Shown here piece by piece: positions 1 to 8,800 of a DNA stretch of 64,000 nt. Under the pieces are notes generated by a model. It did no database searches and was not told the origin of the DNA. It worked only from the letters and a program-made list of their open reading frames with translations. Made by a program: the position numbers and the translations under genes. Within the stretch, counting starts at the first letter, position 1, and each line of letters starts with the position of its first letter. The DNA comes from Salinisphaera sp. LB1 (GTDB lineage Bacteria > Pseudomonadota > Gammaproteobacteria > Nevskiales > Salinisphaeraceae), in contig NZ_CP029488.1 of NCBI RefSeq assembly GCF_003177035.1, positions 3,354,501 to 3,418,500 of the forward strand. The letters are read 5' to 3'.

Positions 1-216
1 GAACTCGACCGCGGATACAACGCTCAAGAACAAATACTTAAGGGGTTCAGCGCCATGTTGTGAATAGATGGCGCTGGCGGTGATGTTGATGCCGCGAACA
101 TAATCAAAGTAATCGTCAATAGGCGCTGATCGAGCACACGCAGTTCCACTGCTGATGAATTCAGATAGGTCTACCGTAGACGATATTTCGTGGCGATTTA
201 CTTGAGGGGTATACAT
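1..216 (-). CDS. Unknown protein, N-terminal part, cut by window edge
   Basis: An open frame runs from an ATG at 216 to the left edge of the window without a stop, giving the first 72 residues. It begins MYTPQVNRHEISS and contains an acidic-aromatic stretch (PIDDYFDYVRG). I recognise no domain and assign no function. Its ATG lies only 3 bases beyond the TAG of the ATPase gene at 220, so the two are almost certainly co-transcribed and translationally coupled. Base composition is lower in GC than the recBCD block, as for its neighbour. It is therefore the most likely functional partner of the ATPase. Confidence 0.6.
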   Translation of the reverse strand, partial: MYTPQVNRHEISSTVDLSEFISSGTACARSAPIDDYFDYVRGINITASAIYSQHGAEPLKYLFLSVVSAVEF

Positions 217-219
217 TTT

Positions 220-1914
220 CTACACACTAACGAATTCTTCAGCGTAGGTGCGAATTCGTCGAGCCCATATTTCGCCTACGTAAGGCACCTTTCGTATTGA
301 GAGATCGTCATCGGCCAAAATATCTTGTATTTTTCTGATGCTGGTATGCGATTTTATACTCGATAACCGCCGGTCGGTGAGTGGCAGTTCGTCAATGGAT
401 GCGTTTATAAGCTCTTGATAAACTGAAGCATCGGATAATTCAGCCCCGCAATTCATGCAGAATCTCTGTTCTTCTTTAACTCTCGGTGCTTGGCAAGAAT
501 CACATGGCGGTAAGTCTAAGACACAGCGATCAATGTAGTCACTTCCAAGTAAGCTTGATGCTCTAGTTCGGACAAACGCATGGGCGTCTCGTTTGCTTAG
601 CGAATCGACTAACTCGGCAACCGAGTAGCTCTTGCCTAGTGATAGTGAGTTTTCAGTAACCACGATAGCGTTATGCACATCGTACCTTTGGAAGACGCCT
701 TTAACTCCTCTAGATACCGAGGGTTTCTTTCGTAACAAACCCGCATATTGAAAAAAATTGAGTATACGCTCCAGCTCAAGTGAGACTGGCTCGGCTATCG
801 CTACTGTAACTGCCTTTTTAGGAAGAGGCTTGTTTCGGTTATAAGTCTGAAGAGTAGATGTGATACTACTTTCGAGTTCTTTGCCAACTTCTATAAAGTG
901 TCTAAATCGAGGTAGTTTCGAAGATAGCGATGTATAGACGCCACGCACGGTCTCAGCGTGATCGGCAATCGCTGACATGGCTGAGGATCGAGTAGGTTTC
1001 GCTATATTCGCGTCGTCCATCAATAGCATGTCCGATAACATATTTAGGAACCCCCTAGGCAAGCCGTTAGCAGCGAGCGCAACAAGGTCTACTAGGTCTT
1101 CTCTATCCTCGAACTCTGTGCGCAAAACGTCCGGGATTCTTTTTTTGAATATTTCCCACATAAAGCCTAAGTAGGCCTCAGAGTCTGGCTCGTACCAAAT
1201 CTCAAGAAGCTCCGCCTCGTGGCCTACGTGAAAATTAGGCGAATAGCTCGTGATCCCAGGGTAGATAGCGGCTTTCGCTGAGATATTTCGAGAACGAAGT
1301 TCCCTGAAAATTTCAAAGAAATCCCGCTGTTGTTCAAGCGAAAAAGCGTGTGCGGCATCATCGAATAGAAGTACCACTCTATTGCGATCAAGAGTGCTCA
1401 GCCAATCGCTAAGCAAGCGGATAAGTAGGCTTGGAGTCCGGCTGAGATCGGTTTGTTCTAAAGCTCGCCCGGCCTCTAAAGCCTCTATTAACTCGCGACT
1501 TGATTCCAGTGCTGTACTAAGGGAGTGCGGTACTGTCTCGTCGAGGTCGGAAAAAGTTTCGGCGACGCCTTCGATGATTTTCGCAAGTACCCATTGCCGA
1601 AATAATTGTGCAGCGTTACCGGTTTTATGGAAAAGCGGCTCTAAGGCAAGTGATCGCGAGTAGTTAACGTAAACTCCTAACGCGGTTTGATTTGTGAGGA
1701 GGTCGTAATATGCCCTCTTGAGCATAGTCGACTTTCCTGAACCGCGCGGGCCGGTTAAGAGCTTTGCGCCTGGCCCCTTGAGTTTTTTTAGTAATAACTG
1801 GTCGCGCTTCGTGGTTACTGTCCAGGTATACAGCGCTTTTTTAGTCAGATATTCCGCGCGTTCTTCAAACACGCCTAAAAGATCTGGAGCTTCATGCTCA
1901 TTTGAAGTATTCAT
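220..1914 (-). CDS. P-loop ATPase (ORC/STAND-like) with zinc ribbon and C-terminal HhH-like segment
   Basis: This 564-residue protein has a Walker A motif GPRGSGKST at about residues 55-63 and a Walker B motif VVLLFDDA near 180-187, the layout of ORC/Cdc6-like or STAND ATPases. Cysteines at about 471, 474, 486 and 489 form a CxxC-x11-CxxC zinc ribbon. The last 40 residues (IRKVPYVGEIWARRI) resemble a helix-hairpin-helix, which suggests nucleic-acid contact. No signal peptide or membrane segment is visible, so it should be cytoplasmic. GC is visibly lower and codon choice more relaxed (AAA, GAT, TCT) than in recBCD, which suggests horizontal acquisition. It is paired with the unknown ORF at 1-216. 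A defence or mobile-element role is possible but not shown. Confidence 0.75.
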   Translation of the reverse strand: MNTSNEHEAPDLLGVFEERAEYLTKKALYTWTVTTKRDQLLLKKLKGPGAKLLTGPRGSGKSTMLKRAYYDLLTNQTALGVYVNYSRSLALEPLFHKTGNAAQLFRQWVLAKIIEGVAETFSDLDETVPHSLSTALESSRELIEALEAGRALEQTDLSRTPSLLIRLLSDWLSTLDRNRVVLLFDDAAHAFSLEQQRDFFEIFRELRSRNISAKAAIYPGITSYSPNFHVGHEAELLEIWYEPDSEAYLGFMWEIFKKRIPDVLRTEFEDREDLVDLVALAANGLPRGFLNMLSDMLLMDDANIAKPTRSSAMSAIADHAETVRGVYTSLSSKLPRFRHFIEVGKELESSITSTLQTYNRNKPLPKKAVTVAIAEPVSLELERILNFFQYAGLLRKKPSVSRGVKGVFQRYDVHNAIVVTENSLSLGKSYSVAELVDSLSKRDAHAFVRTRASSLLGSDYIDRCVLDLPPCDSCQAPRVKEEQRFCMNCGAELSDASVYQELINASIDELPLTDRRLSSIKSHTSIRKIQDILADDDLSIRKVPYVGEIWARRIRTYAEEFVSV

Positions 1915-1939
1915 GTGGAAATTCCGGAAAGCGGCGGGT

Positions 1940-2074
1940 TCAGGTCTTGCGTTCTGCGTCGATTCGATAGGTCTTTCGAAAATTAGTAGTTACAACACCA
2001 ATATTCCGGCCGCGCTGGTGTTGTATTGCTTGGAGCAAACCGGCGTTAATGCTCTCGAATGCGTCTTTAGACAT
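1940..2074 (-). CDS. Short ORF resembling the N-terminus of an XRE/NadS-type antitoxin
   Basis: A 44-codon frame starts with ATG at 2074 and ends with TGA at 1940, four bases after the recD stop codon. A GGGG run sits about 10 bases upstream as a possible ribosome site. The start, MSKDAFESINAGLLQAI, resembles the first residues of small helix-turn-helix antitoxins that accompany RelE/HigB toxins (pattern MSKxAFxxIxxGLxEAL), but the frame ends before any HTH. I read it as a truncated remnant. It might instead be a tiny leader ORF for the ATPase gene downstream. No toxin is visible next to it. Confidence 0.35.
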   Translation of the reverse strand: MSKDAFESINAGLLQAIQHQRGRNIGVVTTNFRKTYRIDAERKT

Positions 2075-2077
2075 AAT

Positions 2078-3967
2078 CTAATTCCCCACCGTGACGCGGC
2101 CCGCAAGCCCCGAAACTCTCGCAACCTGCCGACTAACGGCCCGCCGCAAAGCCTCACGCTCAGCAAAAACAACCAACCGCTCCCGCGCTCTGGAAAGCCC
2201 CGTATAAAACAACTCCCGCGTCAAAACCGGCACATCATAATCCGGCAAAACCAAGGTAACGGAATCAAACTCCGACCCCTGACTCTTGTGAATGGTCATC
2301 GCATACACGGAGTCGTGCGCGGGTAGCGCGCTTGGCAGGAAAGCCCGCAGGCCGTGGTCCCCCATGAACCAGACTCGAATTTGCCCGGAATCGTTGTATA
2401 GCGCAACACCGACATCGCCGTTATACAGCCCGGTGCGGTAGTCATTTTGTCTAACCATCACCGGGCGGCCGTGATACCAGGCGTCTGCCGGGTTGAAGTC
2501 GAAGCGGCGGGCGAGGTGTTCCGTGATGCCGGTGTTGATGGTTTCGCTGCCGGCCGGGCCTTTGCGTACGGCGGTGAGTACGCATTGTTGGCCGAGCTGG
2601 GCCAGGGCGAGGCTGGGGTCAGTGGTTTCGATCAGGCGCGCATAGTCGTCGGCCAGCCGGTCCATGAGTTGGCTGATGGCGGCGGCGTCGGAGCGTGGGA
2701 TATAGGCCAGATCGTCGTGGCCGTTGTTGAGCAGGGCTTCGGCGCCTTCCACATCACCGGCGTTCACGGCGGCCGCGAGCCGGCCGATGGTGCTGTCGGC
2801 GTTGAAGCGGCGGCTGGTCTGCAGGGTGACGACATGGTCGGCCAGGGCGTGGCTGGCCGGTTCACGCGCTTCGGCGAGCAGGTCGCCAGCGGCAGTCTGT
2901 TGCTCGGCGGTGAAGCGGTTCACGCCGGCGTTGGCGCAGATTTCGGCCAGCACGGAGCCGGATTCGACCGAGGCGAGCTGGTAGCGGTCGCCGAGCAGGA
3001 TGAGGCGGGCGTCGTTTCTGATGGCATCCGCCAGTTTGGCCATCATCGGCAGGTCCACCATCGAGGCTTCGTCGACGATCACCACGTCGTACGGCAACGG
3101 GTTATCGGCGTTGAAGCGCGGCCGGGTGGTGGCGCCGGTCAGGCCGAGCAGACGGTGCAGGGTGCGGGCGGTCTGCGGGATGTGTTCGCCGACGGCGGTG
3201 GGGTCGAAGTTCGTATCCGCACCCATGTCGTCCAGTCCTTTGCGCACCGATTCGAGCATGCGGGCGGCGGCCTTGCCGGTGGGGGCGGCCAGGGCGATGA
3301 GCGGCGGTGTTTCGTTTTTGTCGAGCGCGGCTTCGATCAGCACGCGCAGCAGGCGCACGATGGTGTAGGTCTTGCCCGTGCCGGGGCCGCCGGAGATGAC
3401 GGTGAAGTGGTGGCGCAGGGCCGCGAAGGCGGCGACGGCCTGCCAGTTGGTGGCATTCGGGTTGGCTTTGTCCGTTGCGAACAGGCCGCTGCCGGGTTTG
3501 AGCGTGTCGACGTTGACCGGGTTCGGCTCGGCCGCCATCAGTTCGCGCAGGCGTTTGGCGAGCCTGGTTTCGTAGGCGTGGTAGCGCTGCAGGTAGAGCC
3601 GGTCGTTTTCCAGGATCAGCGGTTTGATTTCGCCCGGTTCGCCGATGAGTTCGCTCGCCGCCAATGCGGTAGGTAGCTCGGCCTGGTTGGCTGCGCTCAT
3701 CAAGCCGGTCGGGATCGCATCCAGCGCCAGGCAGGTATGGCCCTGGGCGACCGCCCAGCTCGCCAGGGCGAAGGCGCGGGCGACCAGCCGGTCGGCGCCG
3801 TGGCGGTGAGCCCAGTGAGCCAAGGCGTTGTCGAGATCGGAGAGGCTGGCGTCTTCGGCGAGTGCCACGGCGTCTATCGGCGTTTCGGTCGCGTGCTCGT
3901 GCGTCTTTACTGGTTCGGATTCGACCGGCGCGGAATCGAATAGATCGCCCGTGCTTGATTCATTCAT
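2078..3967 (-). CDS. recD: Exodeoxyribonuclease V alpha subunit RecD
   Basis: RecD is the fast 5'-to-3' helicase motor of the RecBCD helicase-nuclease, which processes double-strand breaks and degrades linear foreign DNA. The 629-residue protein has Walker A GGPGTGKT at about 193-200, Walker B VVIVDEASMVDL around 300, and the C-terminal superfamily 1 motif AMTIHKSQGSEFDSV. I chose the ATG at 3967 (MNESSTGD). The frame stays open further upstream to a TTG at 4216, but that stretch lies in another frame of the toxin gene and is not RecD-like. The start overlaps the toxin-remnant stop in ATGA. Unusually, recD is separated from recB by about 1.9 kb of toxin-antitoxin genes and repeats. Confidence 0.95.
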   Translation of the reverse strand: MNESSTGDLFDSAPVESEPVKTHEHATETPIDAVALAEDASLSDLDNALAHWAHRHGADRLVARAFALASWAVAQGHTCLALDAIPTGLMSAANQAELPTALAASELIGEPGEIKPLILENDRLYLQRYHAYETRLAKRLRELMAAEPNPVNVDTLKPGSGLFATDKANPNATNWQAVAAFAALRHHFTVISGGPGTGKTYTIVRLLRVLIEAALDKNETPPLIALAAPTGKAAARMLESVRKGLDDMGADTNFDPTAVGEHIPQTARTLHRLLGLTGATTRPRFNADNPLPYDVVIVDEASMVDLPMMAKLADAIRNDARLILLGDRYQLASVESGSVLAEICANAGVNRFTAEQQTAAGDLLAEAREPASHALADHVVTLQTSRRFNADSTIGRLAAAVNAGDVEGAEALLNNGHDDLAYIPRSDAAAISQLMDRLADDYARLIETTDPSLALAQLGQQCVLTAVRKGPAGSETINTGITEHLARRFDFNPADAWYHGRPVMVRQNDYRTGLYNGDVGVALYNDSGQIRVWFMGDHGLRAFLPSALPAHDSVYAMTIHKSQGSEFDSVTLVLPDYDVPVLTRELFYTGLSRARERLVVFAEREALRRAVSRQVARVSGLAGRVTVGN

Positions 3968-4256
3968 TGGCGGCCCAGTCCGTAATCTTGGTGACGTGCA
4001 TAGTGGCGCACGACGAGTATCTGCAATGTCTGGTTCTGGATGCGATACAGCACGGAGAACGGAAATCTCGGCAGTACGAACATCCGCAAGTTGCGGCGGC
4101 GTTCCGGAAACGCCTCGGGCATAGCCATAATCATTTCGATGCTGGCATCGATTTCGTCGAGGAACGCTTGCCCAAACCCGCTTCCTTGCTCGCGTAGTAC
4201 GCCGCCTGCTCGGCAATATCGGCTGCGGCGTCGGGGTGTATGACGAGCCGCGCTAC
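3964..4256 (-). pseudogene. ParE/RelE-family toxin, frameshifted and lacking a start codon
   Basis: Two frames together give a clear ParE/RelE toxin. The first, from about 4256, reads LVIHPDAAADIAEQAAYYA. The second, ending with TGA at 3964, reads QAFLDEIDASIEMI and later FPFSVLYRIQNQTLQILVV with the usual RHYARHQDYG ending. The join needs one extra base near 4168-4173, where GGCCAA of the expected frame is GGCAA. In the first frame I also find no ATG, GTG or TTG near the expected start, just after the antitoxin stop. Two independent lesions argue for real decay rather than a sequencing error. The 3' end overlaps the recD start by four bases. Confidence 0.75.
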
Positions 4257-4489
4257 GACAGCGTGTCGCGAATGCGTTTCATCTCGTCGTGATAGTCGAG
4301 CGCGGTTTTCTCGCCGGTATCAAGCTCGCGAGCGCGTCGCTCGGCGAGGTCCAATGCCGCCTGCTCGGATAGGCTGGAACGCGTCGCGCCGGGCACGCTC
4401 GCCAGCAGTCGGGCCGCCAGGCGCAAACGCGCATCAGGCGGGATTTTCAGCGCGTCGTTTTCCAGATCCATTTCGGTTCGCTTTGACAT
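4253..4489 (-). CDS. Addiction-module antitoxin (PF09720-like, ParE partner)
   Basis: This 78-residue acidic-helical protein carries the pattern ALKIPPDARLRLAARLLAS and later ERRARELDTGE, typical of the small 'putative addiction module component' antitoxins that neutralise ParE/RelE toxins by direct binding. It is complete, from ATG at 4489 to TAG at 4253. The toxin gene directly downstream is broken, so the antitoxin may be a relic or may still cross-protect against a related toxin encoded elsewhere. A divergent higA gene begins about 200 bases away. Confidence 0.75.
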   Translation of the reverse strand: MSKRTEMDLENDALKIPPDARLRLAARLLASVPGATRSSLSEQAALDLAERRARELDTGEKTALDYHDEMKRIRDTLS

Positions 4490-4684
4490 ATCGGGCTCTG
4501 GTTTCGGCTTTGCCGTCTCCGATTATGACTTAGAATCGGAAACGCGAGTCTGAGCTTATTCCGCGTGGAATCGATTATTCAAACGCTTGTCGTCGATCTT
4601 AACGGGTCGCGCGAAAGTGCATTACGTGGCGATCAATGGATTATTAGTCGTGCCCGCTCCGATCATGCTTCTGGAGGCAATGAC

Positions 4685-4969
4685 ATGAGTCCGACACATA
4701 GAAGGGCCACGCATCTTGGCGTGATCTTGCTGCACGAATTTCTTGAGCCGCTGGGGCTGAGCCAGAAGCCGCTGGCGGCTCATCTCGGTACTTCGGTTCA
4801 GCGGGTGAACGAGATCATTCGCGGCAAGCGGGGTATTTCGGCGGATACGGCTTGGTTGCTGTCGGAAGCGTTCAATACGTCGCCGGAGTTCTGGATCAAT
4901 TTGCAGACGACGTACGATTTGTCGGCGCACCGGCCGACGCGGCATGTCGAGCCGATTGTGGCGGCTTAG
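4685..4969 (+). CDS. higA: HigA-family XRE antitoxin, orphan
   Basis: This 94-residue protein matches HigA antitoxins: a helix-turn-helix (LSQKPLAAHLGTSVQRVNEI), then GKRGISADTAWLLSEAFNTS and the family ending WINLQTTYDLS. HigA proteins bind DNA through the HTH and neutralise HigB mRNA endonucleases. I place the start at ATG 4685, 7 bases after GGAGG, although the frame is open back to 4565. No intact higB is visible upstream between 4490 and 4684 or downstream, so the gene is an orphan antitoxin or repressor. It is transcribed away from the ParE-type module. Confidence 0.8.
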   Translation: MSPTHRRATHLGVILLHEFLEPLGLSQKPLAAHLGTSVQRVNEIIRGKRGISADTAWLLSEAFNTSPEFWINLQTTYDLSAHRPTRHVEPIVAA

Positions 4970-5072
4970 TACGTTTTGGTGCAGGTAGGCGCTCGCGGGC
5001 CTGTGGTCTGTTCGGACCACCGGGTCGGTCTGAGAGGCGTGCGACTTGAATCGGCGATGAGTTGCGTTCAGC

Positions 5073-5731
5073 TTGGGGTTTCGCGCTGATGCGCGAGTCA
5101 CTTTCGTTTGCTTGTCCAAATGAAAGTAACCAAAGGAAACGACACCCTGTCTTGCGCCGATGCTGCGCATCGGTTCCCTCCCACCGCGGACCGCAAGCGG
5201 GACGGCCGGAAACTCGCTGACGCTCAAACATCCGGCCGTCTTTTTCCGCTTGCGGTCCGCGCTGCTCGGCGCTGCGCCCAAGGGGGTGAATACAAGCAAG
5301 CTCGCTGTTGCTCGCTCAAGGTTGAAGCCGTTCGTTTGTATTCGGACCCGTTGCGCAGCGACGGAGACGCGCAGCGGCAACGGGTGTCCGGCGCGCGGCG
5401 CCGGTGCGCGCAGTATGTTTGAGGATCGCCAAAGCGATCCCAGTTCTGCGCGCATCCCGTTGGCGGGAGCATCGGAGTATCGCCCCGAGAGGCGGAGCAG
5501 GGTCTTCCCGCAGCGGAGCTGTGGGATGCGACCCTCGGCGGGGCGAACCGTATGAGTCTTAGCCTCGGGCTCGTGCCGAACGCCGGCGGTCGCATCCCGG
5601 CTACGCCGGGAAAGCCCTGCTCCTCGCCTCGTACGGCAGGGCGAAGCCGGCGCTGTGCCGGGTGTCTTTCTTTTGGTGACTTTTCTCGGGCAAGCAAGAA
5701 AAGCCACTCGCGCATCAGCGCGAAACCCCAA
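5073..5731. repeat. 659-bp non-coding element with 26-bp perfect inverted ends
   Basis: The element starts TTGGGGTTTCGCGCTGATGC (5073-5098) and ends with its exact reverse complement (5706-5731). The match continues imperfectly for about 45 more bases inward on both sides (AAAGTAACCAAAGGAAACGACACCC against its counterpart). A second nested inverted pair lies at 5494-5533 and 5588-5623. Open frames across it overlap in several phases and match no protein I recognise, so I treat them as artefacts of GC-rich repeat DNA. It could be a non-autonomous transposable element or a large structured intergenic repeat. No transposase is present. Confidence 0.75.
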
Positions 5732-5775
5732 CTCGATCAACGACGAAACCGCTCGAAATCCGCCTCCGTCAACAG

Positions 5776-5880
5776 CGTAGGTCGGATTAGCGAAGCGTAA
5801 TCCGACATGGGTGCGCACCCGCAAGTGGTGGTGGGCGTTGCCTTGTCGGCTTACGGCCTGTGGCCTAAGCCGACCTACGT
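5776..5880. repeat. Paired hairpin intergenic repeat (BIME-like)
   Basis: The segment is bounded by CGTAGGTCGG (5776-5785) and its reverse complement CCGACCTACG (5870-5879). Inside are two hairpins: GTCGGATTA/TAATCCGAC around 5781-5806, and GTCGGCTTA/TAAGCCGAC around 5845-5874. This two-headed layout is typical of REP/BIME-type intergenic repeats in gammaproteobacteria. It lies just downstream of the recB stop and may stabilise the recCB transcript 3' end. Confidence 0.65.
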
Positions 5881-5892
5881 GGTGCTTAGTGC

Positions 5893-8800
5893 TCATGCCG
5901 GTATTTCTCGGTCCGCGGTTTGCCCGTCGAACAATGCATCGAGTGCTTCGACGAGCTCGATCGGAGGGCGATCGGCAAATACGCCGATATCGCTTTCGCC
6001 GTCCATGGCCCGTACGAAAAGATACTGCACACCCCCCAGATGCGTGGCCGGGTCGTAGGCCTCGCCCAGGCAGCGCCGCAGGTGCCGATGCAGGGCGACG
6101 GTGTAGATCAGGTACTGCAGGTCGTAGTGGGCACGGCCGATGGCGCGCTCGAGTGCTTCGTCGCGGTAGGCGGCGGGGGTGTCGCCGAGGCGGTTGGTTT
6201 TGTAGTCGAGGATGACGTAGGCGCCGTCGACTTCCACCACCAGGTCGATGAAACCCTGCATGAGTCCATACAGGATCTGCGCCGGATGGCCGCCGAGCGC
6301 GGCGGGCAGGTAGCCGGCTTCGCGCAGGGTTTCGACCAGCGCGCCGAGACGATGGCCGGACAGCCGCAGCATGAACTCCATTTCCGTGAGCAGTCGCCGG
6401 CTGTCCAGGCCGGCCAGTGGGCCGATGGCGGGCAGCGGTGTATGCAGTGTGCGGGCGAGGAGATCGGCGGTGTCGTCGATTCGCGGGTCGGTTTCGTCCT
6501 CGGCGATCAGGCCGTATTGGCGCAAGGTGTCGTGGACCTGTCGGCGTTGGGCATGGGCGAGCGGTTGGCCCGGTGCCGGCCAGGGGCCGTGCCTGGCATG
6601 CTTTAGTTGTTCTTCCAGCAGATCGTGCACGGCCGAGCCGAAGCGCACGCCGGACAGGCGCGCATCCAGCCGCGGCAGTTCGCCTTCGGCTCCGGCGTCC
6701 AGTGCGTCGCCGGGTGGGCTGGCCCGTTCATCCGCGGCCCCCGGCTCGGGCAATTCGGCCGGGGCGGTATCGGCTGGGGCATGGGCCAGGCGCGAAAAGC
6801 TGTAGGTGGACCAGCGCGGGCGGGCCGCGGGCAGGTCGCTGCGGGCGGCGCTGAGTTGTTCCGCGTCCATGGCGGCCGGCGGCTCGACGGCCGGCGCCGG
6901 GCGGCTGACGTCGACCCGTTCGACGGCGATCGCCTCGGGTACGGCTTGTTGCAGCCGGTCCAGCGCGCCGCCGCCGGCGATACCATCGCGATACAGCAGG
7001 TCGCCGAGCGCGCCGGATGTGCCGTAGTCGTCCGGCTCGCGCCAGCCGACGACCAGCGCCTGTTCGGCGCGGGTGAGTGCGACGTAGAGCAGACGCAGGG
7101 CTTCCGAGCGGGCTTCGAGCACGGCCTGTTTGACGTTCGCCGGGTCGTCGCCGACCAGATCGATCATGGCCTGGCTGTCGGTATCGTCCTCACCCGGGGC
7201 GTGGAAGACCAGCGGCGGCTTGTCCGGCGCGCCGGCGGTGCCGAGCCAGGGCGCGAACGGCAGGAAGACGATCGGGTATTGCAGGCCCTTGGCGGCATGC
7301 ACCGTGCTGATGCGCACCAGGTCGGCATCGGATTCCAGGCGCAGTTGGCTTTCGTCCTCGGCGCCGAGCGCGCCATCCTCGGCGGCGGCGATGCGCTCGT
7401 CCAGCCAGCGCACGACGCTGGCCATGCCGAAGCATTGGCCTTCCGCGTTGGCCAGCAGTTCGCCGAGCTGCAGATAGTTGCTCATGCGGCGTTCGCCGTC
7501 GGTGAGCGCGAGTACGCCGGGGGCGGCGGCCACGAACAGCTCTTCCAGCGCCGAGAGCACGCCGCGCGCCCGCCAGGCGTCGTGCAGGGCGTGGAAGCGC
7601 TCGATGGCGAGTTGCATCGCGTGGTCGTCGTCGGCCAGGGCGATAAGGTCGGCCAGACGCTTGCCGAGCAGCGCGGTGGGCTGGGCGGCGCGCACCGCGG
7701 TGGCGTCGTCGGGCTGGGCCATGGCCCGCAGGACGTGCCGCAGGTCGGCGGCCTCGGCGCTGGCGAATACCGAATCCCGATGCTGGCAGACCGCGCGAAT
7801 GCCATGGGCGGCGAGCGCGGCCTGCAGCGTGGTGGCTTCGCGATGATTGTTCACCAGCACGGCGATATCGCGGGCGGCGACCGGCTCCGTGGCGCCGTCG
7901 GCCCGCTGCCAGTGGGCGGAGTCGCCGTTCAGCAGTCGGCCGATGGCGGCGACGGTTTCGTCGATCAGGCGGTGCTGGTCGTCGTCTTTGGAGGGATTCT
8001 TGATTTTGCCGTTTTTCAGCTCGCTTTCGTTGCCGTGGAGCTGCCAGAACGTGAGCGCGTGGAGTTCCGCGCCGTTGGCGGTGACGAGCCGGTGGTCGCC
8101 CGTGCTGCGCCCGGCCTCGACGTGCGGGAAGTCGATCTCGGAGACGATAAAGGGGTCGGCGTCCGGCAGCCGGTAGAGTGCTTCGATGGCATCGAGCACC
8201 TGCGAGGTCGAGCGGAAGTTGGTGGTCAGCGTATAGCGAGCATCGTGCGCGGCATGGGCGGCGGCGAGATAGGCATAGATATCGCCGCCGCGAAAGCCGT
8301 AGATGGCCTGTTTCGGGTCGCCGATGAGCAGCAGCGCGCCGTGCTCGCGCCCGGGTGACCCAGTTTCTTCGGAAGATAAGTAAATACGCGACAGGCTGGC
8401 ATATTGCAGCGGGTCGGTGTCCTGAAACTCGTCCACCAGGGCATAGGGCCAGCGCGCGTGCAGGGCGTCGGCCAGCGCCGCGCCGGTGCGCTCGTGGGTG
8501 AGTGCGGTGTGCAGGGCGACGATGAGGTCGTCGTAGCTGTACTGCCGGCGCTCGATCTTGCGGGCGGCGGCGCGGGCGGCCACGGCCTTTGCGGCGTCGT
8601 CGATGGCCACGAGTTTCGCCAGCGGCTGCAGTTCAACGAGCACGGCGAGTGCCGCCTCGAGATCGGCCAGCGGTTCGGCGTAGGCCTGGTGTTTGGCGGC
8701 TTTCTTGAACTGCGGCGCCGGCTCGGCCAGCGTGAGCAGCCATTCGGGCAGGGCCGGTGTCGTGCCCGCTTCGATGGCGGCGGTGAGGCGCGTATCCAGA

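Noticed and set aside
2447-3676. A 409-codon open frame opposite recD
   Set aside because: It is fully antisense to RecD, without a ribosome site or family resemblance.
3968-4216. Extended RecD N-terminus starting from TTG at 4216
   Set aside because: These 83 codons lie in the third frame of the toxin remnant, and known RecD proteins start near the MNESST position.
4490-4684. HigB toxin upstream of higA
   Set aside because: No frame shows the HigB motifs (such as the INDQWRI-type block); only short unrelated residues are seen.
4622-5896. A 424-codon minus-strand frame through the inverted-repeat element
   Set aside because: It crosses higA in antisense and the repeat; its composition is low-complexity Arg/Pro/Ser and the frame depends on the repeat's GC bias.
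6607-8358. A 583-codon open frame opposite recB
   Set aside because: It is antisense to conserved RecB motifs and has the Gly/Val/Gln-rich composition typical of shadow frames in high-GC DNA.
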